Assembly (NCBI GenBank): GCA_014871385.1
Contig: CM026424.1
Span: forward strand, 13,606,892-13,670,891
Direction of reading: 5' to 3'
Origin: Ceratodon purpureus
Lineage: Eukaryota > Streptophyta > Bryopsida > Pseudoditrichales > Ditrichaceae
DNA length: 64,000 bases
The translations under genes were made by a program, and so were the position numbers. Within the stretch, counting starts at the first letter, position 1. Each line of letters begins with the position of its first letter. The notes below the pieces were generated by a model, which made no database searches, had not been told where the DNA came from, and saw only the letters and a list, made by a program, of their open reading frames with translations. Shown here one piece after another: positions 1 to 11,622 of the stretch.

Positions 1-366
1 TTACTCGCGAAAAATCGCCTAAAGGCAAAAAAATTCGAGTGATTACTGATTTAGGCGAAAATAGTATGTTTTTGTGTCAGACTTGGTGCCAAATTTTTTT
101 TGCATAGTGACTCACTATAGCCAACTTTTCCTTGGTTTTCTTTATAATTACAGTGGTTTCGATAGAAATAGTTGAAATTTTTTGCCTGGATAGAATTTGC
201 GTCGCCAAATCTTTAGTCTTTAAAAAAATTATGTCGCCACCCTGGCACTTTTTCAAAAACAGTAAAAAAACACTGGAGTGTACCCCTCGTCTCCAGACTT
301 TGACTTCACTTGCTATAAGATTATTGCACTACACTAGGTCGAAATTTTACCATTGTGTAAAACATG

Positions 367-726
367 TACTCCCTCTGTTTCCAAAAGAAACCATGGTTTC
401 CACAAAGTCTTTGTTTCACAAAGAAACCATGGTTTCCACAAAGTCTTTGTTTCACAAAGAAACCATTGTTTCATTATTACCAGGAAGTCAACCATCAATA
501 TACATATTGAAAACTGTGTTAAGCCAAATGGCATTATGGCACTGGAAGTCAACCATCAATATACATATTGAAAACTGTGTTAAGCCAAATGGCATTATGG
601 CACTTGAAATCCGTGTTAAGCCAAATGACACTTTCAATTAAAATAAGCAAATTTAAAGGCAACATCACTGTGCTTAATCCTGGCCCGAAAAGGAAACCAT
701 GGTTTCTTTTGGAAACAGAGGGAGTA
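367..726. mobile_element. Stowaway-like (Tc1/mariner) MITE
   Basis: A 33-bp perfect terminal inverted repeat starting CTCCCTCTGTTTCC lies at 369-401, and its reverse complement ends at 724. TA dinucleotides at 367-368 and 725-726 are the expected target-site duplication. The start CTCCCTC and the TA duplication are the Stowaway hallmarks. Inside are two tandem duplications: a roughly 36-bp unit around the palindrome AAACCATGGTTT (about 390-465) and a roughly 58-bp unit beginning AGTCAACCATCAATATAC (about 486-603). There is no transposase ORF, so it is non-autonomous. Confidence 0.85.
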
Positions 727-727
727 C

Positions 728-1394
728 CAGTTTACAAACCATGAATCCAATAAAATAGTAAATCTATCTCCATGGGGCTCTAATCAGGGACCAGGATTTT
801 TTAAAAAGAAATTTTCTCCAAATTTGAAGAACCTTCCTAAAATCAAAAGTGAACATCCCACGTACACTTGAGCTCTTTGGGGTTGGCTCGTCATTGCATG
901 TGTTGCTTGGTCTGATAGTGCTTGACGTCTTGATGCACTTTAGTTACTGGTGGCTGTTCCGAAGGTTTCGAACATGTCATGTGTGTAACGATGCAGTCAA
1001 CGCCCCAACATACTCGAAGTAAATTCTAAAGATGCTGGTTATTAATTCTTGTTCTTGAAGAACTGAAGTTTTAATGAAAGCTTTTAAATTGGATCCATAA
1101 AGTGAAGAAGAACCAGTATAATGTAATAGAAAAGCATCATAATTTCATCTAAAGATCTCAACATTGTATAAGCAGTGTAACATTATGTAACCAGTGAATG
1201 TCAGATTTCCAGGCATGTAGGAGTACAATCATTCAGAAAAAATCAAAGAAAAAATCAAAGAAAAAATTATCACTGACAAAACAAAGAGAGGTATCACCAC
1301 CTCGGCAACTTTCATTCATCAACAATCTTGTCCATGCCAACTGGAATGGACAGAAAGGTGTACAATGTATCAGCCACCCCACTATTCTCTTTAT
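728..1394. other. Intergenic, no gene seen
   Basis: AT-rich DNA without a convincing ORF. The last 100-200 bp probably form the 3' UTR of the minus-strand RPS15 gene. Confidence 0.5.
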
Positions 1395-2843
<1,449 letters not shown>

Positions 2844-2849
2844 GGTTGC

Positions 2850-3190
2850 AGAGATGGAAGAGGAGCACGAGAGCTCGAAGATGCGGCGGGCAAGAGAGAG
2901 CACGACAACCCAGAGTGGAGGGCGAAAGAGAAAGAGCAGCAAACCCTAGCTCCTGCTTTACTACCCTCCTCCTCCCTCGACGAGCCTCCGTTAGGGCTGA
3001 CGACCCGACACCAGGGCGATGCTCGCTCTCCCCGAACGCGGGTACCAAACCCAGATCCACATCCCCGGGTACAAGCCATGTATCGCCATAGCATCGCACC
3101 ACTGCACCCGGGTATTCTCGGATAACGCCCATCACCTCATCCGGAAAGATTTTCTCCAGCATGCAGCTCCATCTCCGAACTGCACATGAT
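2850..3190. promoter_or_regulatory. Likely bidirectional promoter, RPS15 / SDR-like gene
   Basis: GC-richer DNA between the RPS15 start codon (minus) and the presumed 5' non-coding exon of the plus-strand gene. That exon ends at a good donor (CTGGTAAGTC) near 3285 and is followed by a leader intron ending near 3861. I saw no clear TATA box in either direction. The ORFs read here in both strands look like shadows of this GC-rich segment. Promoter function is inferred from gene arrangement only. Confidence 0.5.
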
Positions 3191-3873
3191 TGTGGTCCCA
3201 GCTCAAGCCGGATTCCGAACGTGGGTGCTCGTTTCCGGGACAATCCTCGGACTTGCTGTCGGTGAAGCGCATTCTGAAGTTTTCTGGTAAGTCATCTGAT
3301 TTTTACTTTGTTGGTTGATTGAGTTTTATGTTGCATTGGGTGATTTTGATGGTTTGGTGTCTGTGGATGTTGTTGATGATTTGAAGTAGGGGAGAATTGG
3401 AATAGCGTTTTGTGTTTTTGAGGATGTTTGAGGTTTCTGAATGAGGAGACTAGTTTGAGGTTCCATGTCGTGTAAGCTTTCTCTGTGTCGTCCTTGTTTA
3501 GGTGGTCGGAGAATTGATGGAAAGGGTTTTTATACTCTGGAGTAGGGGTTATGTGTGTAGTGGTAGTTTTTGATTTTAGTTTACCAGCGAGATTCTTTCT
3601 TCATTTGCCTTGGGTTAGGGTTGGTGATGTGATTGAATGAGCCTTCAATGATGGAGCTTTTCGAAGGGAATTGTCTGGAGTCAGGAATTTGTTATTCTTG
3701 TGATGGTAACCGAATTTGGTGTAGTTGCTTGGGTTATGGGTCTGATGGCAGTCCTTGTGCTTGCTATGTTCTGTGCGGTGATAGTCCGGTGAGTTGTTTG
3801 CGCACTTGTTCAGCTGATTAGGTGATTTCTTAAACATACTGGAAGGGAAGAGTTTGCTGTAGAAGTTGGAGCA

Positions 3874-6368
3874 ATGGCCACTGCGATCACCGTTCCTGGT
3901 GGTGCCATTAGTTTCACCAGGACCTCGTTTGTGGTCACTCAGAGAGTTGCTGGTTTGAGGTCTGCCGGTGGTGCGAAGGGATTGAACGTTTTGCGTGCTT
4001 CGAGGATTGCCAGCGGGTGCGAGGCTGCGTTTCGTGGTGTGAGGTGCGAAGCAGCAATGGCGGGGAAGGAGATGCAATCGGAGCAAACTGGAGGGAAGGG
4101 AGTCAGTACGAGCACGAATTTGCTGGTTGTTGGACCTGGAGTGCTCGGTAGTCTTGTTGGGCGACGATGGCTTGAGGTAGGATATGGCAATTCATTTGTT
4201 GTTTTCTTTTGTTCAATTGAGTGTGTGCTGTAATTGTAAGCGGATTGTGATTTGATTTTTCGGAGAAAATTAGGGTGCGGATGTGATGATTTAAGTGCAG
4301 AGCGATGCTATGTAAGTTAAATAAAATTTGAAACTACGTTCCATATATCTAAGCGAGTCGGACATGATTGTGGTGCGCAGCAGCATGAGGGGTGCAAAGT
4401 TGTTGGAGAGACCAACACTACCAACCGACATGAAGAATTGTTGTCACTTGGTATTAGTCCAGTCACAAAGGACACGATATCTGGAGAAAAGTATCCTTAC
4501 GTAATTTTCTGTGCTCCACCGTCTGGTAGTGAAGATTACGCAGCCGAAGTCAGGTAATCAGCTGTTCAGATCTGGAGGTAGAGTTAAGTTTCAAAAACTG
4601 TAGCATTCAAATTTGTTTAGTTTCTGGTGCTAAGAGGTGTTTAGTCCAAATTAAGGAGCTTGAGGGTGACTATTGAACTTAGCAATAGTTTGATTTTGGT
4701 TTATCTATTGTGCAGGGCAGCAGCTCAGAAATGGGATGGTGAGGGTGCTTTGTTATTTACATCTAGCAGCGGTGTTTATGACGTTCATGACAATGGTCTT
4801 TGTGACGAGGTAGGCCTCTCCTATGGCTACCTCTCGTGCTGGTTTTGTTTAGCTGACCGTGTGCAGCCAATGTTTAAGTCATGTTCTTTCCAGATTAAGG
4901 TTTCTGTTTTCCTTCAGATTATCCAATAAGCGCTGTGATTGGATCATTCCAGGACGTCCAGGTCGTTGGACATATTCTGCGGACTCCTGTGTGTGCATGT
5001 ACCTGATATGTTTACGAGTTTCTTGTGTTATGTGGATCGCCTCATAAACAGAATGCACCAGTATCAGCAAAAGGAACAAGTCCTCGCGTGGATCGGTTGC
5101 TTAATGCAGAAGACGAAGTCTTGAAGGTTGGTGGGAACGTTGTACGGTTGGCAGGTCTATATATATCCTTTTATACAAACATTTGTATTCTGCAAACTAG
5201 TAGAGTTTGCCTTATTTCCTATAACTGGCGAAGTTATGAGGAGTTTTCTTCAATGCTTAATCTGTTTGTGCGAAAGGGGATGTTCTTGTAATGTTCACCG
5301 TAGTGCTGTTTGGTCGCGAGTCCATTGAATTGTTTCGATTGTTTCAGGTTAAAATATGTAAGTTTTGTTTCCTTGATTCAATGTGTACACTCGGGATCGG
5401 GGAGCTCATACATTTTGGCTTGCTAAAGGAACAGTAGATGCAAGACCAGACCATTTTTTGAATCTTATCCATTATGAGGTGAAAGTTTCTTACAAACTGA
5501 TATTATATTTTGTTACCTATTTTAGCTTATTCCACATCTCACATCTTTTGTAAAATGCGCAGGTTCACTGGAAGCTCTGGTCCATGTTGGTAGCTTTTTG
5601 AAATCTTAGATGATTGCTCTTGAAACACTAAATCCCCAGGCGCATGCTCCTGGCTACATATTGATGTTAGGCAATAAATTCAATTAATTTCAACACAACC
5701 GCTTTAGATGTTCTGTCACGATGTTAACATGCTTCTCTTAACTGGCAGGATGCGGCTGATTTATGTATTGCGGTTATGAGGAAAAAAATACGTGGGCAAA
5801 TCTTCATGGGTTGTGATAACACACCTGTTTCCAGGTCCGTGAGTAGAAATATCGTTTCTGTTACTTTTGGCTCTTGCTATATTTGAAATCTGAACGATGT
5901 TAATAGGTCTTGCAACATGGTCGTGACTCTTTGTGACTTGAATAGAACTACTACCGACTGGACTCTAAGGTTGAAAATGTTGAGGATGCATTGTGACATT
6001 GTCTTGCTTCTGGATCACAGACAAGACATTATGGACGCTATGGTGCAGAGTGGTAAATTTGAAGGGGACTTCCGTGGCTTTACCAGTAAGAACCTTTTTA
6101 CCATGGAGTTACAGTCGGTTGCCTGTGGTTGAACGTGAATATAATCATGTACCTGCTACAATAATTTTGTCCTAGTATTGTGCAAATTGCCAGGATGTGA
6201 TGTTCTGGGGGGGAGTGAATGTGACCTCTAAACTTGCCCTGATGGTGGTGATCTGATGCAGAAAGTGATGGGCCACTCGGAAAGAAGATGAACAACAGCA
6301 AAACTCGGGAAGCAGTTGAGTGGCAACCAAAGTACAACAGCTTCGGAGAGTTCATTAGTACCCTTTGA
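3874..6368 (+). CDS. NAD(P)-binding Rossmann-fold protein, atypical SDR, probably plastid-targeted
   Basis: Eight coding exons: 3874-4176, 4381-4553, 4716-4809, 5052-5162, 5389-5478, 5749-5834, 6021-6085 and 6262-6368. They total 1,029 nt, giving 342 aa in one frame. The N-terminus (MATAITVPGGAISF..., rich in Ala, Arg and Ser) looks like a plastid transit peptide. Next comes a dinucleotide-binding turn, LLVVGPGVLGSLVGRRW (about residues 84-101), then FCAPPSGSEDYA, a FTSSSGVYDV strand and the late blocks RGAHTFWLAKGTVDARPDH, LIHYEDAADL and GPLGKKMNNSKTR. This block order fits the plant family annotated as NAD(P)-binding Rossmann-fold superfamily proteins. The substrate is not known to me. Exon 2 could start at 4381 or 4384. 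Intron 4 is AT-AC (separate entry). Exons 7 and 8 and the flanking DNA are duplicated near 14.6 and 28.3 kb. Confidence 0.88.
5163..5388 (+). other. U12-type AT-AC intron of the SDR-like gene
   Basis: No GT-AG solution joins exon 4 to the conserved RGAHTFW block without a stop. The segment from ATATCCTTTT (5163-5172, the U12 5' splice-site consensus) to TTTCCTTGATTC (branch-point-like, about 5369-5380) and terminal AC at 5387-5388 removes the break exactly. It joins GGT CTA TAT to ACT CGG GAT, giving GLYTRDRGAH. Both splice signals and the branch site match the minor-spliceosome consensus. Confidence 0.85.
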
Positions 6369-7104
6369 GGATACAGTGGCGTATCACTTTGCTGTTGACT
6401 TCTCTTCTGTGGTCGTTTCATTACAAAGATCCTTGTCTCTGCATAGTGGCTTTGATGGTCCCATGATTTGTCACATATTTCTGCAGCAGGTTTAATTAGT
6501 TTCCTTTCGAGAGTTGACGTTCCAACTGTAAACATATATTTCGGAATTATGCAGCATTAGACGAGGATGACGACTCTGTACTTTTATTTGGTCTTTGATC
6601 TGAATTTGACCTCATCTGGTATCATGAGATTATTCTTGTCTGTGGAACTCTCATTTCATTCTCATAATTTTACATCTTGATACAGGGGGACGTTCTTTTA
6701 AACTTAAACGGGCGTTCATTCTGTAACTCGGATTACAAGGTCACTATATTCGTTAAGTCAGCTTGGCCATGACCTTGAAACTGGTTCTCTGTTTTGCCCT
6801 GGAGTGATGTTTCTCTTCTTTTGGCACATTGTTCATTTTTCTTTGATTGAGCGGTTCTCAACTGAGGAATCATTCTCTTCGCGGCCATTTTGTCTATCCA
6901 CAAGTGGATGACTAAATAGTTCATTTGATATACTCAGAATACTGAGACAAGTATCTTACTCGCTGTTGTCATTCTCCAAAAACTCTTCTCGGTTCTTGGA
7001 TAGGATCGGGTCCGCAGTGTGAACCGCCTCTAGAAGTTCCAGAAGTTGAAGAATTTCAGCCACTTTTTATGAGGCTATAGTGAATATTTGGTGTGTTCCT
7101 GAAT

Positions 7105-8247
7105 CTAGACTTGTAGCCTTGTGTTTGAACCAGAGCTTTGATTGATGACGGGGTTCGTTTGTTGCCAATTTCTGGGCATACCAGGAGGTGACTGCACAGA
7201 CTGAGTGTCCGGTTGAGCGGTACTTTGCAATCTGTTCGCAAACGCTTGCTCATTCTGAGGCTTTACCTGTGGTACACCTTGCTGAACAGGGGATACGTTG
7301 AGGGACCTGCCCTCACTATCGATCTCTGGTCTTCCCAGCGGAGAAGTCATTCGTGATCCTGGTGCGGACATGCCTGGAAATCCTGCTCGGGGACTTGCTG
7401 CAGCCGACCCTGGGAACTTGAGCATGGATGGCAGTATTGCCCCTCCGGTTGACATCAAATACAACTCCAACTCTTTATGCTTAGGGTTGTGGCATTCCTC
7501 GTCAGAACTGGTTGGACTTCCGACCTCGCCAGCACTCTTCTTCACAGGATCAATCATGTAGCCACTGTCGATTGCCTGCTGCGTACTGAAGATAGGATTT
7601 ACAAACGAGTTTCCGTGTGCTTCCATGGAGATTCTTTTGTTTATAAGGTTATCGGTGCTTGGTCGCTTCTGCCGCTCACAATAGTCTGTATAACGTTCGC
7701 TGTTCCTCAGATGTTCATTCAGCATCCTGATGCCTTCTTTCAATGCGACGGACTCATATTTCAGGTCACTGCGAGTTGGCTCAGCTTTTCGCAGCTTCGT
7801 CACCTTCCTCAGGGCATGCTCCAGCTGCTCTTTTTTGTACTGAAGTGATGCCTGGAGTTTTATCAATCAATGCATCCAGGTGCAAATTCAGACCGCCACA
7901 TCAAAGAGGAAAACACGAAAAGTGGGCACGTTCCATGAGAGAACAATCCATCAGTTGTTACGTTCACTTACATCTGAAATGAACAAGTTGGATATCCTTA
8001 ACAATTTCGTTCGTCTTTTGGGAGTCCACAAAAAAGATTGAAGATGGTTTAGAATCCTGAGTTAGATACTCTCCCATACCGCATATGTGATGCCGGTTCT
8101 GCCTTTGGTCCGTGTTTTCACGAGCGTTCTTTCAAACCATCGTTGCAGTCCATATTTGAAGCAGCAAAAACAGCACACCGCTGTGCCGAAGATGAAAACA
8201 CCTACAGACGGCATGGTTATCGTGAACGTTTTCATGTCTGGTTCCAT
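7105..8247 (-). CDS. Small membrane-anchored coiled-coil protein, bryophyte-type, unknown function
   Basis: I do not recognise the family. Two coding exons on the minus strand are proposed, 8247-8080 and 7851-7105, joined in phase 0 to give about 304 aa. Exon 1 starts MEPDMKTFTITMPSVGVF and contains one hydrophobic segment (VGVFIFGTAVCCFCCF, about residues 15-30), followed by a basic stretch (RTLVKTRTKGR). Exon 2 has a charged helical region (YKKEQLEHALRKVTKLRKAE) and then a Ser/Pro/Gln-rich low-complexity tail. A GT-donor exon upstream (about 8405-8560) is probably 5' UTR, because its frame does not join to the ATG exon. DNA at about 6740-6900 resembles 28.87-29.05 kb and may hold a further 3' exon. 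The gene is convergent with the SDR-like gene, and broken copies occur at 14.8, 23.5-24.4 and 29.2-30.5 kb. Confidence 0.5.
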
Positions 8248-8599
8248 GTCTGCTCCCCAACCAAATAAAATCAACACTCCGAATCAGGAACAATTTACAT
8301 GCACATCGTAATTGAGCACAGTACTACTACACCTGTGCATTCCTTAAGAATGCAACTGAAATCCACACCAGACTTTCTTCACATCACTGACAGGAGCATT
8401 ACTTTTAGTCTTCTGGACAGAGCATTGACAGGGAAGAGAGAAGAGTCCAACCCAGAAGTGCACGCCCATGCTGCAGGTGGCGAGAGTGAGGCGTTGCCAT
8501 GGAGCTCCAAACCAGCGAGTCCATTACGTCGGAGAAGATCGTCATGGCTTTGAATGAGCTCACTTTGGAGCTGGCTCTGCGTATCTTGTAATTACTTAA

Positions 8600-11030
8600 T
8601 TTCCCTCTCAAGCAGCAATATTGTGGTTTTTGATCATCTGTTGAAGATGCCTTGAGTGAGGAACCCTAAGTCTTGGCACAAGCACAACTGATGCCATGGT
8701 AGCACTTGGGGGTCTTCAACAAGTCAGGGTTGTTCAGGCGTCAATTGTGAGATTCATATGAGAGCATGTGATACATGCGGATGATGCAGCGCAGTTGTGT
8801 AAGAATCTACTCCTGGAACAGTTCAACCATGTTTGTGGCACGGTTGGACTGAGCAGGAGTTACTACTACTTTTACTCTGATGGGGGGCTACAGTTCAGTT
8901 GAGTTGAACTTGGCCAGTTGAGATTTTCAATTCTCACTTGAAAGTTTTCAACTGAACTGTTGTTCAGTTTTATCAATTAAATTAATTTTTTTGATGGCAT
9001 CAAATTTTGCAATTTCCCCTTAAAACTACCTTGTTTCATTGCAAGGTAAAATAATTCAATTTGTGGCATATTCTAAAGAGTGTAACCGTTGGATTTAGTA
9101 TCTAACTTGTACATGTACATGTACATCAAATCTTAGATACAAACTCCACACCGTTAGTGAGATCATAATGTTTGAAAGTGGAAAGATTTTTTTTTTTTCC
9201 TTTGTAGTTGAAGGAGACAACAGTGTTTTGGGGACCAAAAAGACCATCTGTTTAAATAGATATGAATGAAGATTCTTCAAAAATCCTTTTTCCGAGGTGA
9301 ATTAGATGTGTGCCTTCAAAATTTCACCATCATTAGACATATAGAACTTTAAAAAAAACATTATTTTCACACGGGGTACTTGCTGAAATACATATACAAA
9401 GGTAGTTATTGACAATGAAAAGGCATGTAAAAACTTATTGTATTAAAACGGTGAGAACATACCTTGGTACCTATTTTATAAATAAAGTAAAAAAAGAAGA
9501 AGTAAAATATCAATTTTTGGTGAATTTTTGAAGTGATGTGATCTAATTAATTTTGGGCAGATTTTGAGGATAAATGAGCTTATTCTGGAGTTTTGGGCAG
9601 ATTTCAGCATGCCCCAGTAGTGTTTTCAAACTTTGAGAGTGAATATTTCCTAAATTATGAGGAATTTTGAAGCGTGAATGGTCTTGTTAGAAAGATATGA
9701 TAATTGTCTATATTTAACCAAAATTATAGCTTCATTGTGTAAAAATTGGTTTACTAGAAGCCTGACCAAACCCTAAATCAACCCATTTTTGTTGATTTGA
9801 TACTTTAGGGGTTAAGAATAACTCTAGTATGTGGTGCAGCCACTTGTGCATATTTGGAAGCTCTGTTTGCTCTCAGTGTGAGCTGTACATGAAAGCCAGT
9901 TGTGCAATATATTATTCCACCAGAAACTTGGGCTTCATTTTTGGGCCAATCTCGAAACTGCTGCTAAGGTAACTTGAAGCTCCATGAACTCGCCACTTAC
10001 CCATGAGATCAGTGTTGCATGAGCTCAAGCTACCAAAAAGTCACATGCTTGAGTACCTATGATGCTTTCTCTGTTTTATCATCTTGTAGTATCTCTGAAT
10101 AATTTCAACAAGTAAAATTGGAATAGAAGAGAAGAGGAGAATAAACAACTAATGTTTTACCTTTACCTCATGCTTGAAGGATTCAATTTTTATAGGCCAA
10201 TAGGATCCAAAAAGGGGGTTTGTACAACATATATATATAATAAAGACATATCATAATCCTCTCGTATTGTAAATTTAGAGAAAAGGTCTAAATTTAGATT
10301 TTTTTCACATGGATATATTAGGTTAATTCTCAATTGGACAATTTCCATTAAAAGGAGTATTTTTTTGAAAGTGATGTATAGATAAGACGGACTCCTTTAC
10401 CTAAGAATGAACTTTCCAAGACTTCATGTATAGGGAAACATGTTATGAAATTTGGTCAAACTTGATAACATCAAATCGGAACTTCATAACACATGTACCA
10501 TCAATTGAAAATATGAAATGACGTAACTGAATTGATGGTGGATTCTAAAGTAGAAAGTACTTAATGAAAAAAAATTACTCTAAATTAGGTAGTTTATTAC
10601 ATACAAAGTAGATTAATGCAATTAAGATATACAAAAATCAAGACCAATTACAATCCACATGACTATAGAAAATGGTTTGAAAATAATGCCAATTCAACTA
10701 GATGGAGGTTTCAATACTAAGAAAAAATTGATGCAAGAGAGTGAGTCTATAATTTGTAAAGGAGCACAAAACTGCAGTTTCTAAAATTAGTTTGAAATTA
10801 AAATTAAAGGATCGCCGGGCAATCTTTACTAAATTTCTAAATTGTCCTATTGATAAAAAACATGAAGAACTAAAATTAAAGTTGTAGTTAGGGAATTTGA
10901 GTTTGAGGGAGTTTTGAAGGCCATAGTGGCCACTGCCTCCAGAATCAAAGAAAGGTCTTGGGATATCATGATATGCGACGAACGCTTGGAATAGAGTATG
11001 TTAAGCATGGAAGTAAGTTAGTTTTAAAAA
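8600..11030. other. Intergenic, no gene seen
   Basis: The segment to about 8880 matches 15.26-15.56 kb (part of the duplication described at 14.19 kb). Beyond that the DNA is AT-rich without a credible ORF. It includes a run TACATGTACATGTACAT near 9110 and a CTTTAGGGGTTAA motif near 9805 that recurs as the ends of the element at 18.7-19.6 kb. Confidence 0.5.
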
Positions 11031-11043
11031 TCCAAATATTTGC

Positions 11044-11166
11044 AATTTCCTTCAAAGCATCATTTGGAGTCTTTGCAAATATTTGGATTTTTAAAGCTTT
11101 ACAAACCTCAAAGCTTTAAAAATCCAAATATTTGCAAAGACTCCAAATGATGCTTTGAAGGAAATT
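11044..11166. repeat. Perfect 57-bp inverted repeat (hairpin)
   Basis: Positions 11044-11100 and 11110-11166 are exact reverse complements, separated by the 9-nt loop ACAAACCTC. The arm runs from AATTTCCTTCAAAGCATC to GGATTTTTAAAGCTTT. Part of the arm (AAAATCCAAATATTTGCAA) occurs a third time directly upstream, at about 11027-11045, in direct orientation to the right arm. No protein is encoded. Confidence 0.9.
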
Positions 11167-11554
11167 AGAACTCAGTGTGATCGAAAGAATCTAAAAAATA
11201 AATAAAAAATAAAATCTTGGACAGATGCACTGAAGTGGCAGCGCCACAGAGCATGTGCAAGTAACACGCTGAATCAAACTTGAGACGCGAAGCGACATTA
11301 AAGAAATACAAAAAATACAACGAAAGAAAGGAAGGTGGATCACGAGATGAGCACCTTATTGGAGATACATCTGAATTCTCTTACAATCGGAGATAAGATC
11401 AATCCTAAGTAAGGCCCAGCCCGGCAGAATTCGACGTATGGAACCAAATCCAGGCCCACGCTTTTCTTATGACCTTGAAAGGAGGTGATTCTGCATGACG
11501 AAAATATGCGTCTCAGGAGTCAGCATGACTCGCTCTAATCGGATGCCATACATG

Positions 11555-11564
11555 TATATATATA
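11555..11564 (+). promoter_or_regulatory. Probable TATA box of the BURP gene
   Basis: TATATATATA lies about 60 bp upstream of the ATG at 11623, a reasonable distance for a short leader. It is the only TATA-like run close to the start. Core-promoter function is inferred. Confidence 0.5.
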
Positions 11565-11622
11565 TGCTCTGCTCAGCTTCCAAATGCATCACAATTGATA
11601 CATAGTGCTGAGTGGATCGAGG

